Part shown: one piece after another, positions 44,105 to 53,915 of the stretch | How positions within the stretch are numbered: position 1 is the stretch's first letter | How the letters are laid out: each line of letters begins with the position of its first letter | Notes under the pieces: generated by a model | What the model was told of the DNA's origin: nothing | Databases searched by the model: none | What the model saw: only the letters and a program-made list of their open reading frames with translations | Assembly: GCA_029250945.1 (NCBI GenBank) | Contig: JAQXEG010000009.1 | Coordinates: 203,211 to 267,210 of the forward strand | Length of the DNA: 64,000 nt | Reading direction: 5' to 3' | Source: Yoonia sp. | Lineage (GTDB): Bacteria; Pseudomonadota; Alphaproteobacteria; Rhodobacterales; Rhodobacteraceae | Made by a program: the position numbers and the translations under genes

Positions 44105-44404
44105 ATGATCCGACGTAGTCGCCCCGCGATGGGCCCAATCCTATTTTGTATGGGGGCCATATTGCTTGGCCTTTACTTTATGTTTGCGGCTGTGCAGGGC
44201 GACTACGGCGTGTTCCGCCGTGGCGAGGTGTTATCCGAAAAGCGCGCGCTTGAGGCCGAGCTCCTTGAGCTAGAGATCGAAGTTGCGCAGATGGAAAACC
44301 TGACGCGCCGCCTGTCGGACGATTATCTTGACCTTGATCTGCTGGATCAGCAGGCCCGCGATGTGCTGGGCCTAATCCGTGCTGACGAAATAGTTATCCG
44401 CTAG
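44105..44404 (+). CDS. ftsB: FtsB/DivIC-family septum formation initiator
   Basis: 99 residues. One membrane helix (ILFCMGAILLGLYFMFAAV) followed by a periplasmic coiled coil (RALEAELLELEIEVAQMENLTRRL) and the short C-terminal DLDLLDQQARDVLGL motif of the family. Links FtsQ and FtsL in the divisome. Position between fba and pdhA is a common alphaproteobacterial order. Confidence 0.85.
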   Translation: MIRRSRPAMGPILFCMGAILLGLYFMFAAVQGDYGVFRRGEVLSEKRALEAELLELEIEVAQMENLTRRLSDDYLDLDLLDQQARDVLGLIRADEIVIR

Positions 44405-44525
44405 ACGGAACCCACCTATGATCTGAGCGGTTGACTTGGCGTCACATTGACTCTGGGCATTTCTATCCAAATGATATAGAGATAGTTTAACACTAAACTA
44501 CTTTGCCGCCCGATGGAGGAACTGC

Positions 44526-45527
44526 ATGTCAGCCAAGAAAGTCGCCGCCAAGTCAAACGTCTCAGCCGAGGAATTGCTGGGCCATTACCGCGAAATGTTA
44601 ATGATCCGCCGCTTTGAGGAAAAAGCGGGCCAATTGTACGGCATGGGACTGATCGGTGGTTTCTGCCACCTCTACATCGGGCAAGAGGCCGTTGTTGTGG
44701 GCCTAGAGGCCGTGGCCAAAGAAGGTGACAAGCGCGTCACATCCTACCGCGATCACGGACATATGCTGGCCTGTGGCATGGACCCGAACGGGATCATGGC
44801 CGAATTGACAGGCCGCGAGGGCGGTTTTTCCAAGGGCAAAGGCGGCTCAATGCACATGTTCTCGAAAGAGAAGCATTTTTACGGTGGCCACGGCATTGTG
44901 GCAGCTCAAGTGCCATTGGGTGCGGGCCTTGCGTTTTCGGACAAATACAAAGGCAATGACAACGTGACATTCGCCTATTTCGGCGATGGGGCCGCGAACC
45001 AGGGTCAAGTGTACGAGACATATAACATGGCCGAACTTTGGGACCTGCCTGTCGTTTTTGTTATTGAAAACAACCAGTACGCCATGGGCACGTCGGTCAA
45101 AAGATCCACCAAATCCCCGTCCCTTTGGGAACGCGGCAAGGCCTACGGCATTGAAGGCGAAGAAGTTGACGGCATGAACGTGCTCGCGGTGAAAGAGGCT
45201 GGTGAACGCGCCGTGGCCCACTGCCGCGCTGGCAAAGGCCCATATATCCTTGAGGTAAAAACCTACCGCTATCGCGGCCACTCTATGTCGGATCCTGCGA
45301 AATACCGCACCCGCGAAGAAGTCCAGAAGATGCGCGACGAGCGGGACCCGATTGAACAGGTCCGCGACATGCTCCTGACCGGCAAACACGCGTCCGAGGA
45401 TGAACTGAAGGCGATCGACAAAGAGATCAAAGGCGTGGTGAACGCCGCCGCTGAATTCTCAAAAGAAAGCCCTGAACCCGCGCTCGAAGAGCTGTGGACC
45501 GATATCTACGCCGAGGAGACTGTATAA
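44526..45527 (+). CDS. pdhA: Pyruvate dehydrogenase E1 component, alpha subunit
   Basis: 333 residues. [32 protein letters not shown], the TPP-binding [20 protein letters not shown]...NN, and the regulatory loop [14 protein letters not shown]. With E1 beta it decarboxylates pyruvate and acetylates the lipoyl arm. Its stop overlaps the pdhB start by one base (TAATG). Strong GGAGG-like site (GATGGAGGAACTGC). Confidence 0.96.
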   Translation: MSAKKVAAKSNVSAEELLGHYREMLMIRRFEEKAGQLYGMGLIGGFCHLYIGQEAVVVGLEAVAKEGDKRVTSYRDHGHMLACGMDPNGIMAELTGREGGFSKGKGGSMHMFSKEKHFYGGHGIVAAQVPLGAGLAFSDKYKGNDNVTFAYFGDGAANQGQVYETYNMAELWDLPVVFVIENNQYAMGTSVKRSTKSPSLWERGKAYGIEGEEVDGMNVLAVKEAGERAVAHCRAGKGPYILEVKTYRYRGHSMSDPAKYRTREEVQKMRDERDPIEQVRDMLLTGKHASEDELKAIDKEIKGVVNAAAEFSKESPEPALEELWTDIYAEETV

Positions 45528-46882
45528 TGGCTGTTGAAATTCTGATGCCCGCCCTCTCCCCGACGATGGAAGAAGGCACGCTTGCCAAATGGATGGTCAA
45601 AGAAGGTGACACCGTGTCATCCGGCGACATTCTGGCCGAGATTGAAACCGACAAAGCCACGATGGAATTCGAGGCCGTCGACGAAGGCGTGATGGGCAAG
45701 ATCCTGATCGCTGAGGGCACCGAAGGCGTAAAAGTAAACACCGCCATCGCCATCATGGTCGAAGAAGGCGAAGACGTGCCTGATGCAGCGCCAGCCGCAA
45801 AGGCCGAAGCGCCTGAGGCCGTGCCGGAAAAAGCCCCCGCGGTCGCCGCACCCGCCGCGCCTGTGGCCGATACCACGCCCGATTGGGGTGACGATGTCGA
45901 GGTGAAACAGACAACCGTCCGCGAGGCCCTGCGCGATGCGATGGCCGAAGAAATGCGCCGCGACGAAGACGTATTCCTGATGGGTGAAGAGGTTGGCGAA
46001 TACCAAGGTGCCTATAAGATTTCACAAGGTCTGCTGGATGAATTCGGCGCCAAGCGCGTGATCGACACGCCAATCACCGAACACGGGTTTGCAGGGATTG
46101 CAACAGGCGCCGCCTTTGGCGGGCTAAAGCCGATTGTCGAATTCATGACGTTTAACTTCGCCATGCAAGCCATTGATCACATTATCAACTCTGCCGCTAA
46201 GACGCTGTATATGTCCGGTGGTCAGATGGGCGCGCCTATGGTGTTCCGTGGCCCGAACGGTGCCGCCGCCCGTGTGGGCGCGCAACACTCTCAAGACTAC
46301 GCCGCGTGGTACATGCAAATTCCGGGCCTGAAGGTTGTGATGCCTTACTCCGCCTCCGATGCAAAAGGTCTGATGAAAACCGCGATCCGCGACCCGAACC
46401 CAGTTATCTTTCTTGAAAACGAAATCATGTACGGCAAATCCTTTGATGTGCCGGTCATGGATGATTTCACCATTCCCTTTGGGAAGGCCAAGATCGAGCG
46501 CGCGGGCGATGATGTGACAATCGTATCCTTTGGGATCGGGATGACGTATGCCCTGCAAGCCGCTGAAAAGCTTGCAGAAGACGGCATCAACGCAGAGGTT
46601 ATCAACCTGCGCACCTTGCGCCCGATGGACACCGAAACGATCCTTGCCTCTGTGCGCAAAACGAACCGCTGTGTGACAGTTGAAGAAGGCTGGCCGCAAG
46701 GCTCTGTTGGTGGCTATATCAGCTCCGTCATCATGCAAGAAGCGTTTGATTATCTTGATGCGCCCGTCATCACATGCACCGGCAAGGACGTCCCCATGCC
46801 CTATGCCGCGAACCTTGAAAAGCACGCGCTGCTGACCGCCGATGAGGTCGTCGATGCCTGCAAAAAAGTAACCTACCGTTAA
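45527..46882 (+). CDS. pdhB: Pyruvate dehydrogenase E1 component, beta subunit with N-terminal lipoyl domain
   Basis: 451 residues from ATG 45527; the track start 45494 is inside pdhA. Residues 1-80 are a lipoyl domain ([15 protein letters not shown], the lipoyl Lys in [13 protein letters not shown]), then an Ala/Pro-rich linker, then the E1-beta catalytic part ([52 protein letters not shown]). An E1 beta with its own lipoyl domain is known in alphaproteobacteria. The lipoyl domain is nearly identical in protein to that of pdhC. Confidence 0.95.
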   Translation: MAVEILMPALSPTMEEGTLAKWMVKEGDTVSSGDILAEIETDKATMEFEAVDEGVMGKILIAEGTEGVKVNTAIAIMVEEGEDVPDAAPAAKAEAPEAVPEKAPAVAAPAAPVADTTPDWGDDVEVKQTTVREALRDAMAEEMRRDEDVFLMGEEVGEYQGAYKISQGLLDEFGAKRVIDTPITEHGFAGIATGAAFGGLKPIVEFMTFNFAMQAIDHIINSAAKTLYMSGGQMGAPMVFRGPNGAAARVGAQHSQDYAAWYMQIPGLKVVMPYSASDAKGLMKTAIRDPNPVIFLENEIMYGKSFDVPVMDDFTIPFGKAKIERAGDDVTIVSFGIGMTYALQAAEKLAEDGINAEVINLRTLRPMDTETILASVRKTNRCVTVEEGWPQGSVGGYISSVIMQEAFDYLDAPVITCTGKDVPMPYAANLEKHALLTADEVVDACKKVTYR

Positions 46883-46894
46883 GGAGACAGCGCA

Positions 46895-48181
46895 ATGCCA
46901 ACAGAAATTTTGATGCCCGCCTTGTCCCCCACTATGGAGGAAGGCACACTTGCGAAATGGCACGTCAAAGAAGGCGACACTGTTTCGTCGGGCGACATTA
47001 TGGCCGAGATCGAAACCGACAAGGCCACGATGGAGTTCGAGGCCGTTGACGAAGGCGTCATGGGCAAGATCGTCATTCCAGAAGGGACCGAGGGCGTTAA
47101 AGTGAACGATGTCATCGCTGTCCTGCTCGAAGATGGCGAAACAGCTGATGATATTGGTGAAACATCCGCACCAGCGCCGGCGGCACCGCTCGCCACGGCC
47201 GCAGAGGCGGCCTCCACAGGGGGCTCAGATAAGGTCGCACCACCTGCCCTGGCCAAGGATGGGGAACGCGTATTTGCCACGCCGCTCGCGCGCCGGATTG
47301 CTGCTGACCAGGGGCTCGATTTGGCCAATGTCATGGGCTCTGGTCCACATGGTCGCATTGTTAAGGCTGACGTTGAAACCGCACAGCCAACATCCAGCAA
47401 ACCAGCGGATGCGCCAGCCGCCGCCGCGGCGCCCACACCGATGGCCGCAGAGCCTGCGACAGACGCCGTTCTGAAAACATACGCAGATCGTCCGCATGAG
47501 GAAATCAAGCTCGACGGGATGCGCAAAATCATTGCAAGCCGTCTGACAGAGGCCAAGCAAACGGTGCCGCACTTCTACCTGCGCCGCGACATCAATCTGG
47601 ACGCGTTGTTGAAATTCCGCAGCCAATTGAACAAGCAATTGGAACCACGTGGCATCAAGCTTTCGGTCAATGATTTCATCATCAAGGCCTGCGCCCTCGC
47701 CCTGCAACAGGTGCCAGAGGCCAACGCCGTTTGGGCCGGTGATCGCACGTTGCAGTTTGAAAAATCCGATGTCGCTGTTGCTGTTGCAATCGAGGGCGGG
47801 CTGTTCACGCCCGTTCTGCAAGACGCTGATACCAAATTACTTTCCGCCCTGTCGTCGGAAATGAAGGACCTCGCATCGCGTGCGCGTGACCGCAAGCTTG
47901 CACCACATGAATATGCAGGCGGTAGCTTTGCGATTTCTAATCTGGGCATGTTTGGCATCGACAATTTCGACGCAATCATCAATCCGCCCCACGCCGCGAT
48001 CTTGGCAGTGGGTGCTGGCACGAAAAAGCCGGTTGTCGGCGCGGATGGTGAACTGGCTGTCGCGACCGTGATGTCCACGACACTTTCGGTCGATCACCGC
48101 GTGATTGACGGCGCATTGGGTGCGAACTTGCTCAACGCGATCAAAGATAACTTGGAAAATCCGATGGTGATGCTGGCGTAA
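46895..48181 (+). CDS. pdhC: Dihydrolipoamide acetyltransferase (E2) of pyruvate dehydrogenase
   Basis: 428 residues: one lipoyl domain (Lys in [11 protein letters not shown]), Ala/Pro linker, peripheral subunit-binding domain ([33 protein letters not shown]), second linker, and catalytic domain ending with the active-site [10 protein letters not shown]. Transfers acetyl from lipoate to CoA. 12 bases after pdhB. No lpd (E3) gene follows; a terminator and cysE come next, so E3 is encoded elsewhere. Confidence 0.96.
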   Translation: MPTEILMPALSPTMEEGTLAKWHVKEGDTVSSGDIMAEIETDKATMEFEAVDEGVMGKIVIPEGTEGVKVNDVIAVLLEDGETADDIGETSAPAPAAPLATAAEAASTGGSDKVAPPALAKDGERVFATPLARRIAADQGLDLANVMGSGPHGRIVKADVETAQPTSSKPADAPAAAAAPTPMAAEPATDAVLKTYADRPHEEIKLDGMRKIIASRLTEAKQTVPHFYLRRDINLDALLKFRSQLNKQLEPRGIKLSVNDFIIKACALALQQVPEANAVWAGDRTLQFEKSDVAVAVAIEGGLFTPVLQDADTKLLSALSSEMKDLASRARDRKLAPHEYAGGSFAISNLGMFGIDNFDAIINPPHAAILAVGAGTKKPVVGADGELAVATVMSTTLSVDHRVIDGALGANLLNAIKDNLENPMVMLA

Positions 48182-48204
48182 CAGCCGCACACCACCGCTA
48201 AACG

Positions 48205-48234
48205 AAAAGGCCGGGCATTGCGTCCCGGCCTTTT
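48205..48234. terminator. Bidirectional terminator between pdhC and cysE
   Basis: AAAAGGCCGGG / CCCGGCCTTTT eleven-base stem with an eight-base loop and a fifth T following. It ends the pdh operon and, read on the other strand, cysE, whose stop lies at its edge. Confidence 0.9.
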
Positions 48235-48236
48235 TG

Positions 48237-49049
48237 CTATCCGTTACAACTGTTAAGAAGCTGATCCATCGTCAGTGATGGCTGGGAACAGCCCGCCTCT
48301 CCGACGATCTTGGCGGGAACACCGGCCACGGTTTTCATTGGCGGCACGGCCTCTAGCACGACGGAGCCTGCTGCGATGCGGCTGCAATGGCCGATAGTGA
48401 TATTGCCCAGCACCTTTGCCCCGGCCCCGATCAGAACGCCATTTTCAATCTTGGGGTGGCGATCGTCATCCTCCTTGCCCGTCCCGCCCAAGGTCACGGA
48501 ATGCAGCATCGACACATTATCACCAACGACAGCCGTTTCGCCAATCACGATGGAATGGGCGTGGTCAATCATCACACCACGTCCCAAACGGGCGCCCGGG
48601 TGGATATCAACGCCGAAAACTTCGCTCACACGCATCTGAATGAAATAGGCGAGATCACGGTAGTCATTCGCCCAAAGCCAATGCCCCAAACGATAGGATT
48701 GGATGGCCTGAAACCCCTTGAAGAACAACAACGGCTGCAAAAGCCGGTGACACGCTGGGTCGCGGTCAAGAATGGCAACCATATCCGCTCGGGTTGCAGC
48801 CGCGAGGTCAGGATCAGCCGCAATCGCCTCATTCGCGAGTTCCCGCAAGATTTGTTCGGACATCTCGGATGACGCCAGTTTCATCGCAATGCGGTGCGCT
48901 AGCGCGGATTCGAGCGTATCATGATGCAAAATACCGCTATGGATCAAGCCACCTATCAGCGGCTCGGCTACGATGGCAGCGCGCGCTTCTTGCTGAATGC
49001 GGGTCCATACCGGATCAAGTTCGGTCACATTAGATGGTGATACGGCCAT
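48237..49049 (-). CDS. cysE: Serine O-acetyltransferase
   Basis: 270 residues. N-terminal helical domain (DPVWTRIQQEARAAIVAEP, FFKGFQAIQSYRLGHWLW) and C-terminal left-handed beta helix (HPGARLGRGVMIDHAHSIVIGETAVVGDNVSMLHSVTLGG, KIENGVLIGAGAKVLGN). Catalytic Asp/His are in MIDHAHS. Makes O-acetylserine, the cysteine precursor; usually feedback-inhibited by cysteine through the C-terminal tail (VGEAGCSQPSLTMDQLL). Confidence 0.95.
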   Translation of the reverse strand: MAVSPSNVTELDPVWTRIQQEARAAIVAEPLIGGLIHSGILHHDTLESALAHRIAMKLASSEMSEQILRELANEAIAADPDLAAATRADMVAILDRDPACHRLLQPLLFFKGFQAIQSYRLGHWLWANDYRDLAYFIQMRVSEVFGVDIHPGARLGRGVMIDHAHSIVIGETAVVGDNVSMLHSVTLGGTGKEDDDRHPKIENGVLIGAGAKVLGNITIGHCSRIAAGSVVLEAVPPMKTVAGVPAKIVGEAGCSQPSLTMDQLLNSCNG

Positions 49050-49112
49050 GGTGCTATCCTTCGCTATTCGCCCTAGTCGTATAACAGTTAGGTGGAGAGC
49101 ACCAAGAAAAAA

Positions 49113-49140
49113 CCCGTGATCATATTAATCACGGATTTTG
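49113..49140. terminator. Bidirectional terminator between cysE and the GTA remnant
   Basis: CCGTGAT / ATCACGG with loop CATATTA. Flanked by AAAAAACC on the left and ATTTTGTTTTT on the right, so a T run follows on both strands. On the minus strand it ends the 49-50 kb remnant transcript. Confidence 0.75.
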
Positions 49141-49192
49141 TTTTTCATCAGGGTATTCATCGCAATCGCGAGGCAGGCCAGATAATCGCCGC

Positions 49193-49789
49193 TCACCCGT
49201 GCGGGATGTTTGGAGCGCGGATCCAATTGACCGTCATGCCTGATGGATCAGGCGCCGCGTTCAGATGCACCACCGGATAGGGTCAGTATCCGTTCCCAGC
49301 AAAGCTACGCTGCGTGTATTTATAACTGGCTGATCGAACCGCCTGCTTGGCTGGTCCATAGCGATAATGCCGTTCCAACCCGCGCGAGGCGGAGGGGATC
49401 GTAATCTGTTCAGGGTGGCCATCAAGCACAACAACAATCGACCCAGCGGGCCAAACCCGAGGCATCATCGCGCTTGTGCCAAGCTGACCACGCAGCAGGT
49501 TCCGGATTTCATATTGGCAATTACCAATCGGATCGGCATCCGCAAATTGCACGATTTCCCAATTGTCGGATACGCCATCACCAATCGCAACCGTGTTCCC
49601 CCCAGCAAAAACCACATCAGCCCCAAGCGACGCCAGCATCCCACTAATCAGCGTCACAGACACACCTGCCTGCCTGTCCCAAGTGCCAAGCGGCCCTGTG
49701 GCAGGCGGCGATTGCAAACGTCCGATATCAACGCGGATTTCGTCATAGTCGACGCCCCCGCTGGGGTCAGTGTCTTTGAATTTTTTCAT
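49193..49789 (-). pseudogene. Orphan C-terminal fragment of a GTA/phage tail-tip (host specificity) protein
   Basis: From ATG 49789 the frame gives WDRQAGVSVTLISGML, VAIGDGVSDNWEIVQFADAD, EIRNLLRGQLGTSAMMP, VWPAGSIVVVLD and SRGLERHYRYGPA. These are consecutive motifs of the C-terminal region of the large Rhodobacteraceae GTA tail protein (orfg15 type, over 1200 residues in intact agents). TGA at 49283-49285 stops it where the family has FAGxGLRPY; the same frame then continues PYPVVHLNAAPDPSG and TVNWIRAPN before another TGA at 49193. The rest of the tail gene and other GTA genes are absent, so this is a detached and decaying fragment under a new start codon. Confidence 0.75.
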
Positions 49790-50006
49790 GAAATGCCTCT
49801 TGCGCCTTAATGACGCTCAAATGGGCGGTCTGAAGTTCCATCAATTTGGAAACGACAGCTTTTGGTGTCTGGCTATCGACGCTGCCGATATCTGCCATCA
49901 ACCTGTTCAGAACGTCGGAAATGCTCTGGAATTCTTCTTCGATCATCGCAATGCGGGCCAAGGCGGCTTGCACATCCAATGCCGGATGATCTTGCGATTT
50001 TTTCAT
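49767..50006 (-). CDS. Small hypothetical protein upstream of the GTA fragment
   Basis: 79 residues from ATG 50006 (MKKSQDHPALDVQ); the track start at 50147 is rejected because it runs through the promoter region. Helical and charged: ARIAMIEEEFQSISDVLNRL and VVSKLMELQTAHLSVIKAQEAF suggest a coiled coil. Overlaps the GTA fragment start by 23 bases and shares its first residues style (MKK). Not recognised; it may be part of the same relic module. Confidence 0.55.
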   Translation of the reverse strand: MKKSQDHPALDVQAALARIAMIEEEFQSISDVLNRLMADIGSVDSQTPKAVVSKLMELQTAHLSVIKAQEAFHEKIQRH

Positions 50007-50099
50007 TGTGTAAATTTGCCTGTACGGAACTTCCGATACAAACAAGGGGCAGATGATCACAGCGGCCTGTGAATTTTTTTGCCCTCTAGCATGGAACAA

Positions 50100-50128
50100 T
50101 TGATATCCCACGGCATTATCTAAGTCAA
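50100..50128 (-). promoter_or_regulatory. Probable promoter of the 79-aa gene and GTA fragment
   Basis: Minus strand TTGACT (50128-50123), 17-base spacer, TATCAA (50105-50100), about 95 bases upstream of ATG 50006. A CtrA-like site lies 32 bases further upstream. Confidence 0.45.
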
Positions 50129-50137
50129 CGTAACCCG

Positions 50138-50158
50138 CCCTGCGCACCGTGCGCAGGG
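50138..50158 (-). terminator. Hairpin after mltG
   Basis: CCCTGCGCAC / GTGCGCAGGG, ten-base arms around one base, so the real loop is formed from the innermost pairs. Located 28 bases after the mltG stop. No T run; a likely transcript 3' end. Confidence 0.45.
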
Positions 50159-50159
50159 G

Positions 50160-50174
50160 TTAACATTTTCTTAA
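50160..50174 (-). promoter_or_regulatory. CtrA-like site TTAA-N7-TTAA upstream of the GTA-remnant transcript
   Basis: Exact TTAA-CATTTTC-TTAA. CtrA controls GTA expression in Rhodobacter capsulatus, so its presence upstream of a GTA fragment is suggestive, though the site may be coincidental. Confidence 0.45.
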
Positions 50175-50186
50175 TTTCACAAGGGC

Positions 50187-51350
50187 TTAGCCGTCGTCAT
50201 TGTTAGCGCGCTCTGCCTCGATGGCACGCCACGCCTGAACGTTGCGGTTATGCTCGGCCAATGTCACCGCGAATGCGTGACCGCCGGTGCCATCCGCCAC
50301 AAAGAAGATATATTCAGACCTGTCAGGATCCAAAACAGCCTCAATCGCGGCACGCCCCGGATTGGCAATAGGTGTCGGTGGCAGGGCTGGGATCACATAA
50401 GTGTTCCAAGGCGTGTCCGCACGCAGCTCGCTCCGGCGCAGACCACGGCCCAAGATACCCTCACCTTTTGTGATACCATAAATGACCGATGGATCCGTCT
50501 GGAGCTTCATTCCAAGGTTCAATCGGTTCACAAAAACCGATGCCACCTGACGCCGCTCAGCCGCAAGGCCTGTTTCCTTTTCCACGATACTGGCCAGAAC
50601 CAAAGCCTCTTGGGGCGACGATAGCGGCAGATCATCCGCGCGTGCGGCCCACGCATCCGCAATGATCCGCTCCTGTTCGGCGGTCATACGGTCGATAATG
50701 GACGACACAGGTGTGCCGGGCTGAAAATCATAGCTGTCTGGTGCAAGCGACCCTTCGGCTGGCACCGCATCTACGTCCGCTTCCAGCAAATCCAATCCGC
50801 GCAATGCGTTCAGAACCTGCCAGCTTGTTACACCCTCGGCCATGGCCACACGGTAACGGGTATCGGCAGCCTCTTTCACGGCCTCATACACCTCCGGCGC
50901 GGCATCCTCGGCTGGGTTGAATGCAGCGACCTCAACAAAGCGGTTCGTTGCAGGGTCCAATTCACGCACCTGAATTTGCGTGCGGGTCACGCCCACGCGG
51001 TACACCACCTCGGTCCCGCAAGTATTCTGACCACCACGGGTCACGATATCGACGATCTCTTCCATCGACGCCGCCTCGGGCACCAGAAAATTACCGGCTT
51101 TCAGCTGCGATGTCTTTTCGGAATAATCAGCACCGATCCGCATCACAGACGCCGATTGGATCGCGCCCTCATCCAGCAGGTTTTGCGACACACGACGCAT
51201 CGTCGACCCGCGATCAACCTGCAAACAAATGGCCTGCGCCAGTGGTCCCGGTTGCGAATATTGCGTCGCACCATAACTGATGACACCCGCCACCAAGAAG
51301 AGCGCAACGACAAAGAATGTCAGTGCGTTAGACGCGATATGTCGCCACAT
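50187..51350 (-). CDS. mltG: Endolytic murein transglycosylase MltG
   Basis: 387 residues. N-terminal membrane helix (ALTFFVVALFLVAGVISYG), LysM-like region, and the YceG catalytic domain: ALVLASIVEKETGL (catalytic Glu), LQTDPSVIYGI, NTYVIPALPPTPIANPGRAAIEA, EYIFFVADGTGGHAFAVTLAEHN. Cleaves nascent glycan strands at the inner membrane. Start overlaps the fabF stop by one base; fabF-mltG is a common gene pair. Confidence 0.94.
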   Translation of the reverse strand: MWRHIASNALTFFVVALFLVAGVISYGATQYSQPGPLAQAICLQVDRGSTMRRVSQNLLDEGAIQSASVMRIGADYSEKTSQLKAGNFLVPEAASMEEIVDIVTRGGQNTCGTEVVYRVGVTRTQIQVRELDPATNRFVEVAAFNPAEDAAPEVYEAVKEAADTRYRVAMAEGVTSWQVLNALRGLDLLEADVDAVPAEGSLAPDSYDFQPGTPVSSIIDRMTAEQERIIADAWAARADDLPLSSPQEALVLASIVEKETGLAAERRQVASVFVNRLNLGMKLQTDPSVIYGITKGEGILGRGLRRSELRADTPWNTYVIPALPPTPIANPGRAAIEAVLDPDRSEYIFFVADGTGGHAFAVTLAEHNRNVQAWRAIEAERANNDDG

Positions 51351-52609
51351 TAATCGACTTTCCCGAACAGAACCGACGCATTCGTGCCGCCAAACCCGAA
51401 TGAGTTGGACAAAGCCACATCAATCTTGCGCGGGCGTTTGGCGTTAGGGGCAAGATCAACCTTGGTCTCGACCGCGACGGCATCCAAATTGATGGTCGGC
51501 GGTGCCACTTGGTCACGGATCGCAAGGATCGAGAAAATCGCCTCGATCGCGCCAGCAGCCCCCAACAGGTGGCCAGTTGCGGATTTTGTTGACGACATCG
51601 TCACCGCCCCCGCCGCATCACCCATCATCCGCTCAACCGCACCCAGTTCAATTGTGTCGGCCATCGTCGATGTTCCGTGGGCGTTGATGTAGTCAATATC
51701 AGCGGGCGTCAGACCCGCATCGTCAAGCGCCATACGCATAGACCGCTCACCGCCCTCACCATCCTCGGACGGGGCGGTGATGTGATAGGCATCGCCGGAC
51801 AGACCGTAACCGATCACCTCGGCATAGATTTTGGCGCCACGCGCCTTGGCGTGTTCATATTCCTCCAAGACGACGATACCAGCCCCCTCGCCCATGACAA
51901 AACCGTCACGGTCGGCATCATAGGGGCGGCTCGCGGATTTAGGGTCATCCGCGCGCTTGGTGGACAGCGCCTTACAGGCGTTGAAACCAGCAATACCAAT
52001 TTCACAAATCGCAGCCTCTGCGCCGCCGGCAACCATAACATCGGCGTTGCCATATTTGATCAAACGGGTCGCATCGCCAATCGCATGTGCACCTGTGGAA
52101 CAGGCGGTCACAACGGAATGGTTTGGACCCTTAAAGCCGTATTTGATGCCAACCTGACCCGAAATCAGGTTGATCAACGCGCCGGGAATAAAGAACGGGG
52201 ACACGCGACGCGGACCCTTTTCCTTGATCATCACAGCCGTGTCGGCGATGGAGCTAAGTCCACCAATTCCGGAGCCAATCAGAACGCCCGTGCGATACAA
52301 ATCCGCGTCCTCGGTTGGTTTCCAGCCGGAATCCTCAACAGCCTGCTGTGCCGCCGCGATGCCAAACAAGATAAAATCATCAACCTTGCGCTGATCCTTG
52401 GGCGCCAGATACGCATCAGCGTTAAAGCTGTCATCGGACCCGTCGCCGCGCGGAACTTCGCAGGCATATGTCGTCGCAAGCGCACTCGCATCAAACTGTG
52501 TGATCGGCCCCGCACCGGATTGACCGTCCAGAATGCGGCTCCACGTGGCTTCCACACCATCCGCGAGCGGTGTGACCAACCCAAGACCCGTTACAACAAC
52601 ACGACGCAT
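51350..52609 (-). CDS. fabF: 3-oxoacyl-ACP synthase II
   Basis: 419 residues. Condenses malonyl-ACP with acyl-ACP. Catalytic triad visible: Cys in VTACSTGAHAIGDA, His in INAHGTSTMADTIE, and His in KSATGHLLGAAGAIEAIF. N-terminal RRVVVTGLGLVTPL is typical. First gene of an operon with mltG. Confidence 0.96.
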   Translation of the reverse strand: MRRVVVTGLGLVTPLADGVEATWSRILDGQSGAGPITQFDASALATTYACEVPRGDGSDDSFNADAYLAPKDQRKVDDFILFGIAAAQQAVEDSGWKPTEDADLYRTGVLIGSGIGGLSSIADTAVMIKEKGPRRVSPFFIPGALINLISGQVGIKYGFKGPNHSVVTACSTGAHAIGDATRLIKYGNADVMVAGGAEAAICEIGIAGFNACKALSTKRADDPKSASRPYDADRDGFVMGEGAGIVVLEEYEHAKARGAKIYAEVIGYGLSGDAYHITAPSEDGEGGERSMRMALDDAGLTPADIDYINAHGTSTMADTIELGAVERMMGDAAGAVTMSSTKSATGHLLGAAGAIEAIFSILAIRDQVAPPTINLDAVAVETKVDLAPNAKRPRKIDVALSNSFGFGGTNASVLFGKVD

Positions 52610-52771
52610 ATTTTGCCCTCACAATTTTATCCGGCTTCGCCACCTGATACCCCAGCAGAACCCATAGGGGCAAGGGCGCGCGACGAGTTTCCCACCCGCA
52701 AATCGATATCACTTCATCCGTCTTTAAAGGTTGTGGCGTAATACGGTGCAGGAACCAGCGGCAGGGTCGCA

Positions 52772-53650
52772 ATGTATCGTTTAATATCAATCAATTTGAC
52801 CCTCTGGGCCGGGTGTGCACAATCTGCCGAAATGTGCGATGTTGCCGCCGCGCTTGAACGGCTGCAATTCGCCCAAAGCCGCCTGATCCTTGATCAATCC
52901 CCTGACAAGCACCTTGATGACAAAACCCTTATGATCCGACACGCACAACGGCTGGATGACGTCGGAAACCTGACCGCGTTTGATGGCCGTATTTCACGTG
53001 ATCAACAGGTCACGCTGCTGCAATTAGCCCGCCACTCGCAGGATCATGCCATGCTTGCCGCGAAAGGACGCGATGGCGCGCTGCACACCAGCCTGTCATC
53101 ACCAGAATTTGCCTCGATCCTATTCATGGTTGGCCAGATCATCGGCGGAACATGCTGCAATACACTCTCGCCTGATGGGGGCAAATCCGACGCCAGCCGG
53201 TCCCTTGCCGCCCCGTCCCTGCTATCGCCCAGCCAACGGGCCGAAGCCGCGCGAAGTGTGGCTTGGGCGCTGACCGCGGGCGCTGTCATCCTTACGCTAC
53301 AGCTCACGCGCAAAAGCTGGCGAATTTAGCAGCAACGCCGCCGCCGCGCCAAGCGATATCAAACATTTCTGCCCACGCGCATCCATTTCAAAAACCAACA
53401 GTCCGAGACGACGATCCTCGACCTCAGCTGTAATCGCGCCAAATTGGGACACGGGCAAATCAGCCCGCCCGACATCGCAGAAAAGTGTGAGGTTTATCTT
53501 GATGGGGCTTGGATCGCGACCAAGGTGCAATGGGCCAACGCCCAATTCTGCGGTCTAACGTTCGATGCACCGCTCAGCTCTCGATATGTGCGATCCGTGC
53601 GTAAGATTATTCCAGCAAACTATGGCCTGAAACAAAAAACGGCGCCCTAA
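52772..53650 (+). pseudogene. Exported-domain/membrane/PilZ-like protein split by an in-frame TAG
   Basis: ATG 52772 opens a signal peptide (SINLTLWAGCAQSAE), then a helical periplasmic part (VAAALERLQFAQSRLIL, ISRDQQVTLLQLARHSQDH), then a membrane helix (VAWALTAGAVILTLQL). At 53327-53329 a TAG follows SWRI. The same frame carries on with QQRRRRAKRYQTFLPTRIHF, ILDLSCNRAKLGHGQI, FCGLTFDAPLSSRYV and GLKQKTAP to TAA 53648-53650. The cytoplasmic tail looks like a PilZ domain (basic RRxxR start, DxSxx signature), a c-di-GMP sensor fold, although the signature glycine is not obvious. A CAG to TAG change explains the split; the PilZ part would otherwise be lost. Confidence 0.65.
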
Positions 53651-53662
53651 GGCGCCGCTTTT
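53640..53662. terminator. Bidirectional terminator between the PilZ-like gene and acpP
   Basis: CGGCGCC / GGCGCCG with loop CTAA, containing the stop codon of the upstream frame. CTTTTC follows on the plus strand and TTTTTTG on the minus strand. Confidence 0.8.
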
Positions 53663-53681
53663 CAATCACGTGGCAAAGGGC

Positions 53682-53915
53682 TTACTGCGCTTCGCTGATG
53701 AACTTTACTGCGTCGCCAAAGGACTGAATTGTTTCAGCGGCGTCGTCTGGGATTTCGATCCCGAATTCTTCTTCAAAAGCCATGACCAACTCAACGGTAT
53801 CAAGGCTGTCAGCGCCCAGATCGTCGATGAAGGATGCGGATTCGACAACTTTGTCTTCTTCTACACCAAGGTGCTCTACTACGATCTTACGTACGCGGTC
53901 TGCAACGTCGCTCAT
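53682..53915 (-). CDS. acpP: Acyl carrier protein
   Basis: 77 residues, acidic, helical. The phosphopantetheine Ser is S37 in [13 protein letters not shown]. Carries growing fatty acyl chains for FabD/FabG/FabF encoded around it. About 230 bases separate it from fabG and presumably hold its own strong promoter. Ends at a bidirectional terminator. Confidence 0.97.
   Translation of the reverse strand: MSDVADRVRKIVVEHLGVEEDKVVESASFIDDLGADSLDTVELVMAFEEEFGIEIPDDAAETIQSFGDAVKFISEAQ

Noticed and set aside
49092-49280. Plus-strand ORF of 62 aa
   Set aside because: It runs through the bidirectional terminator and is antisense to the end of the GTA fragment.
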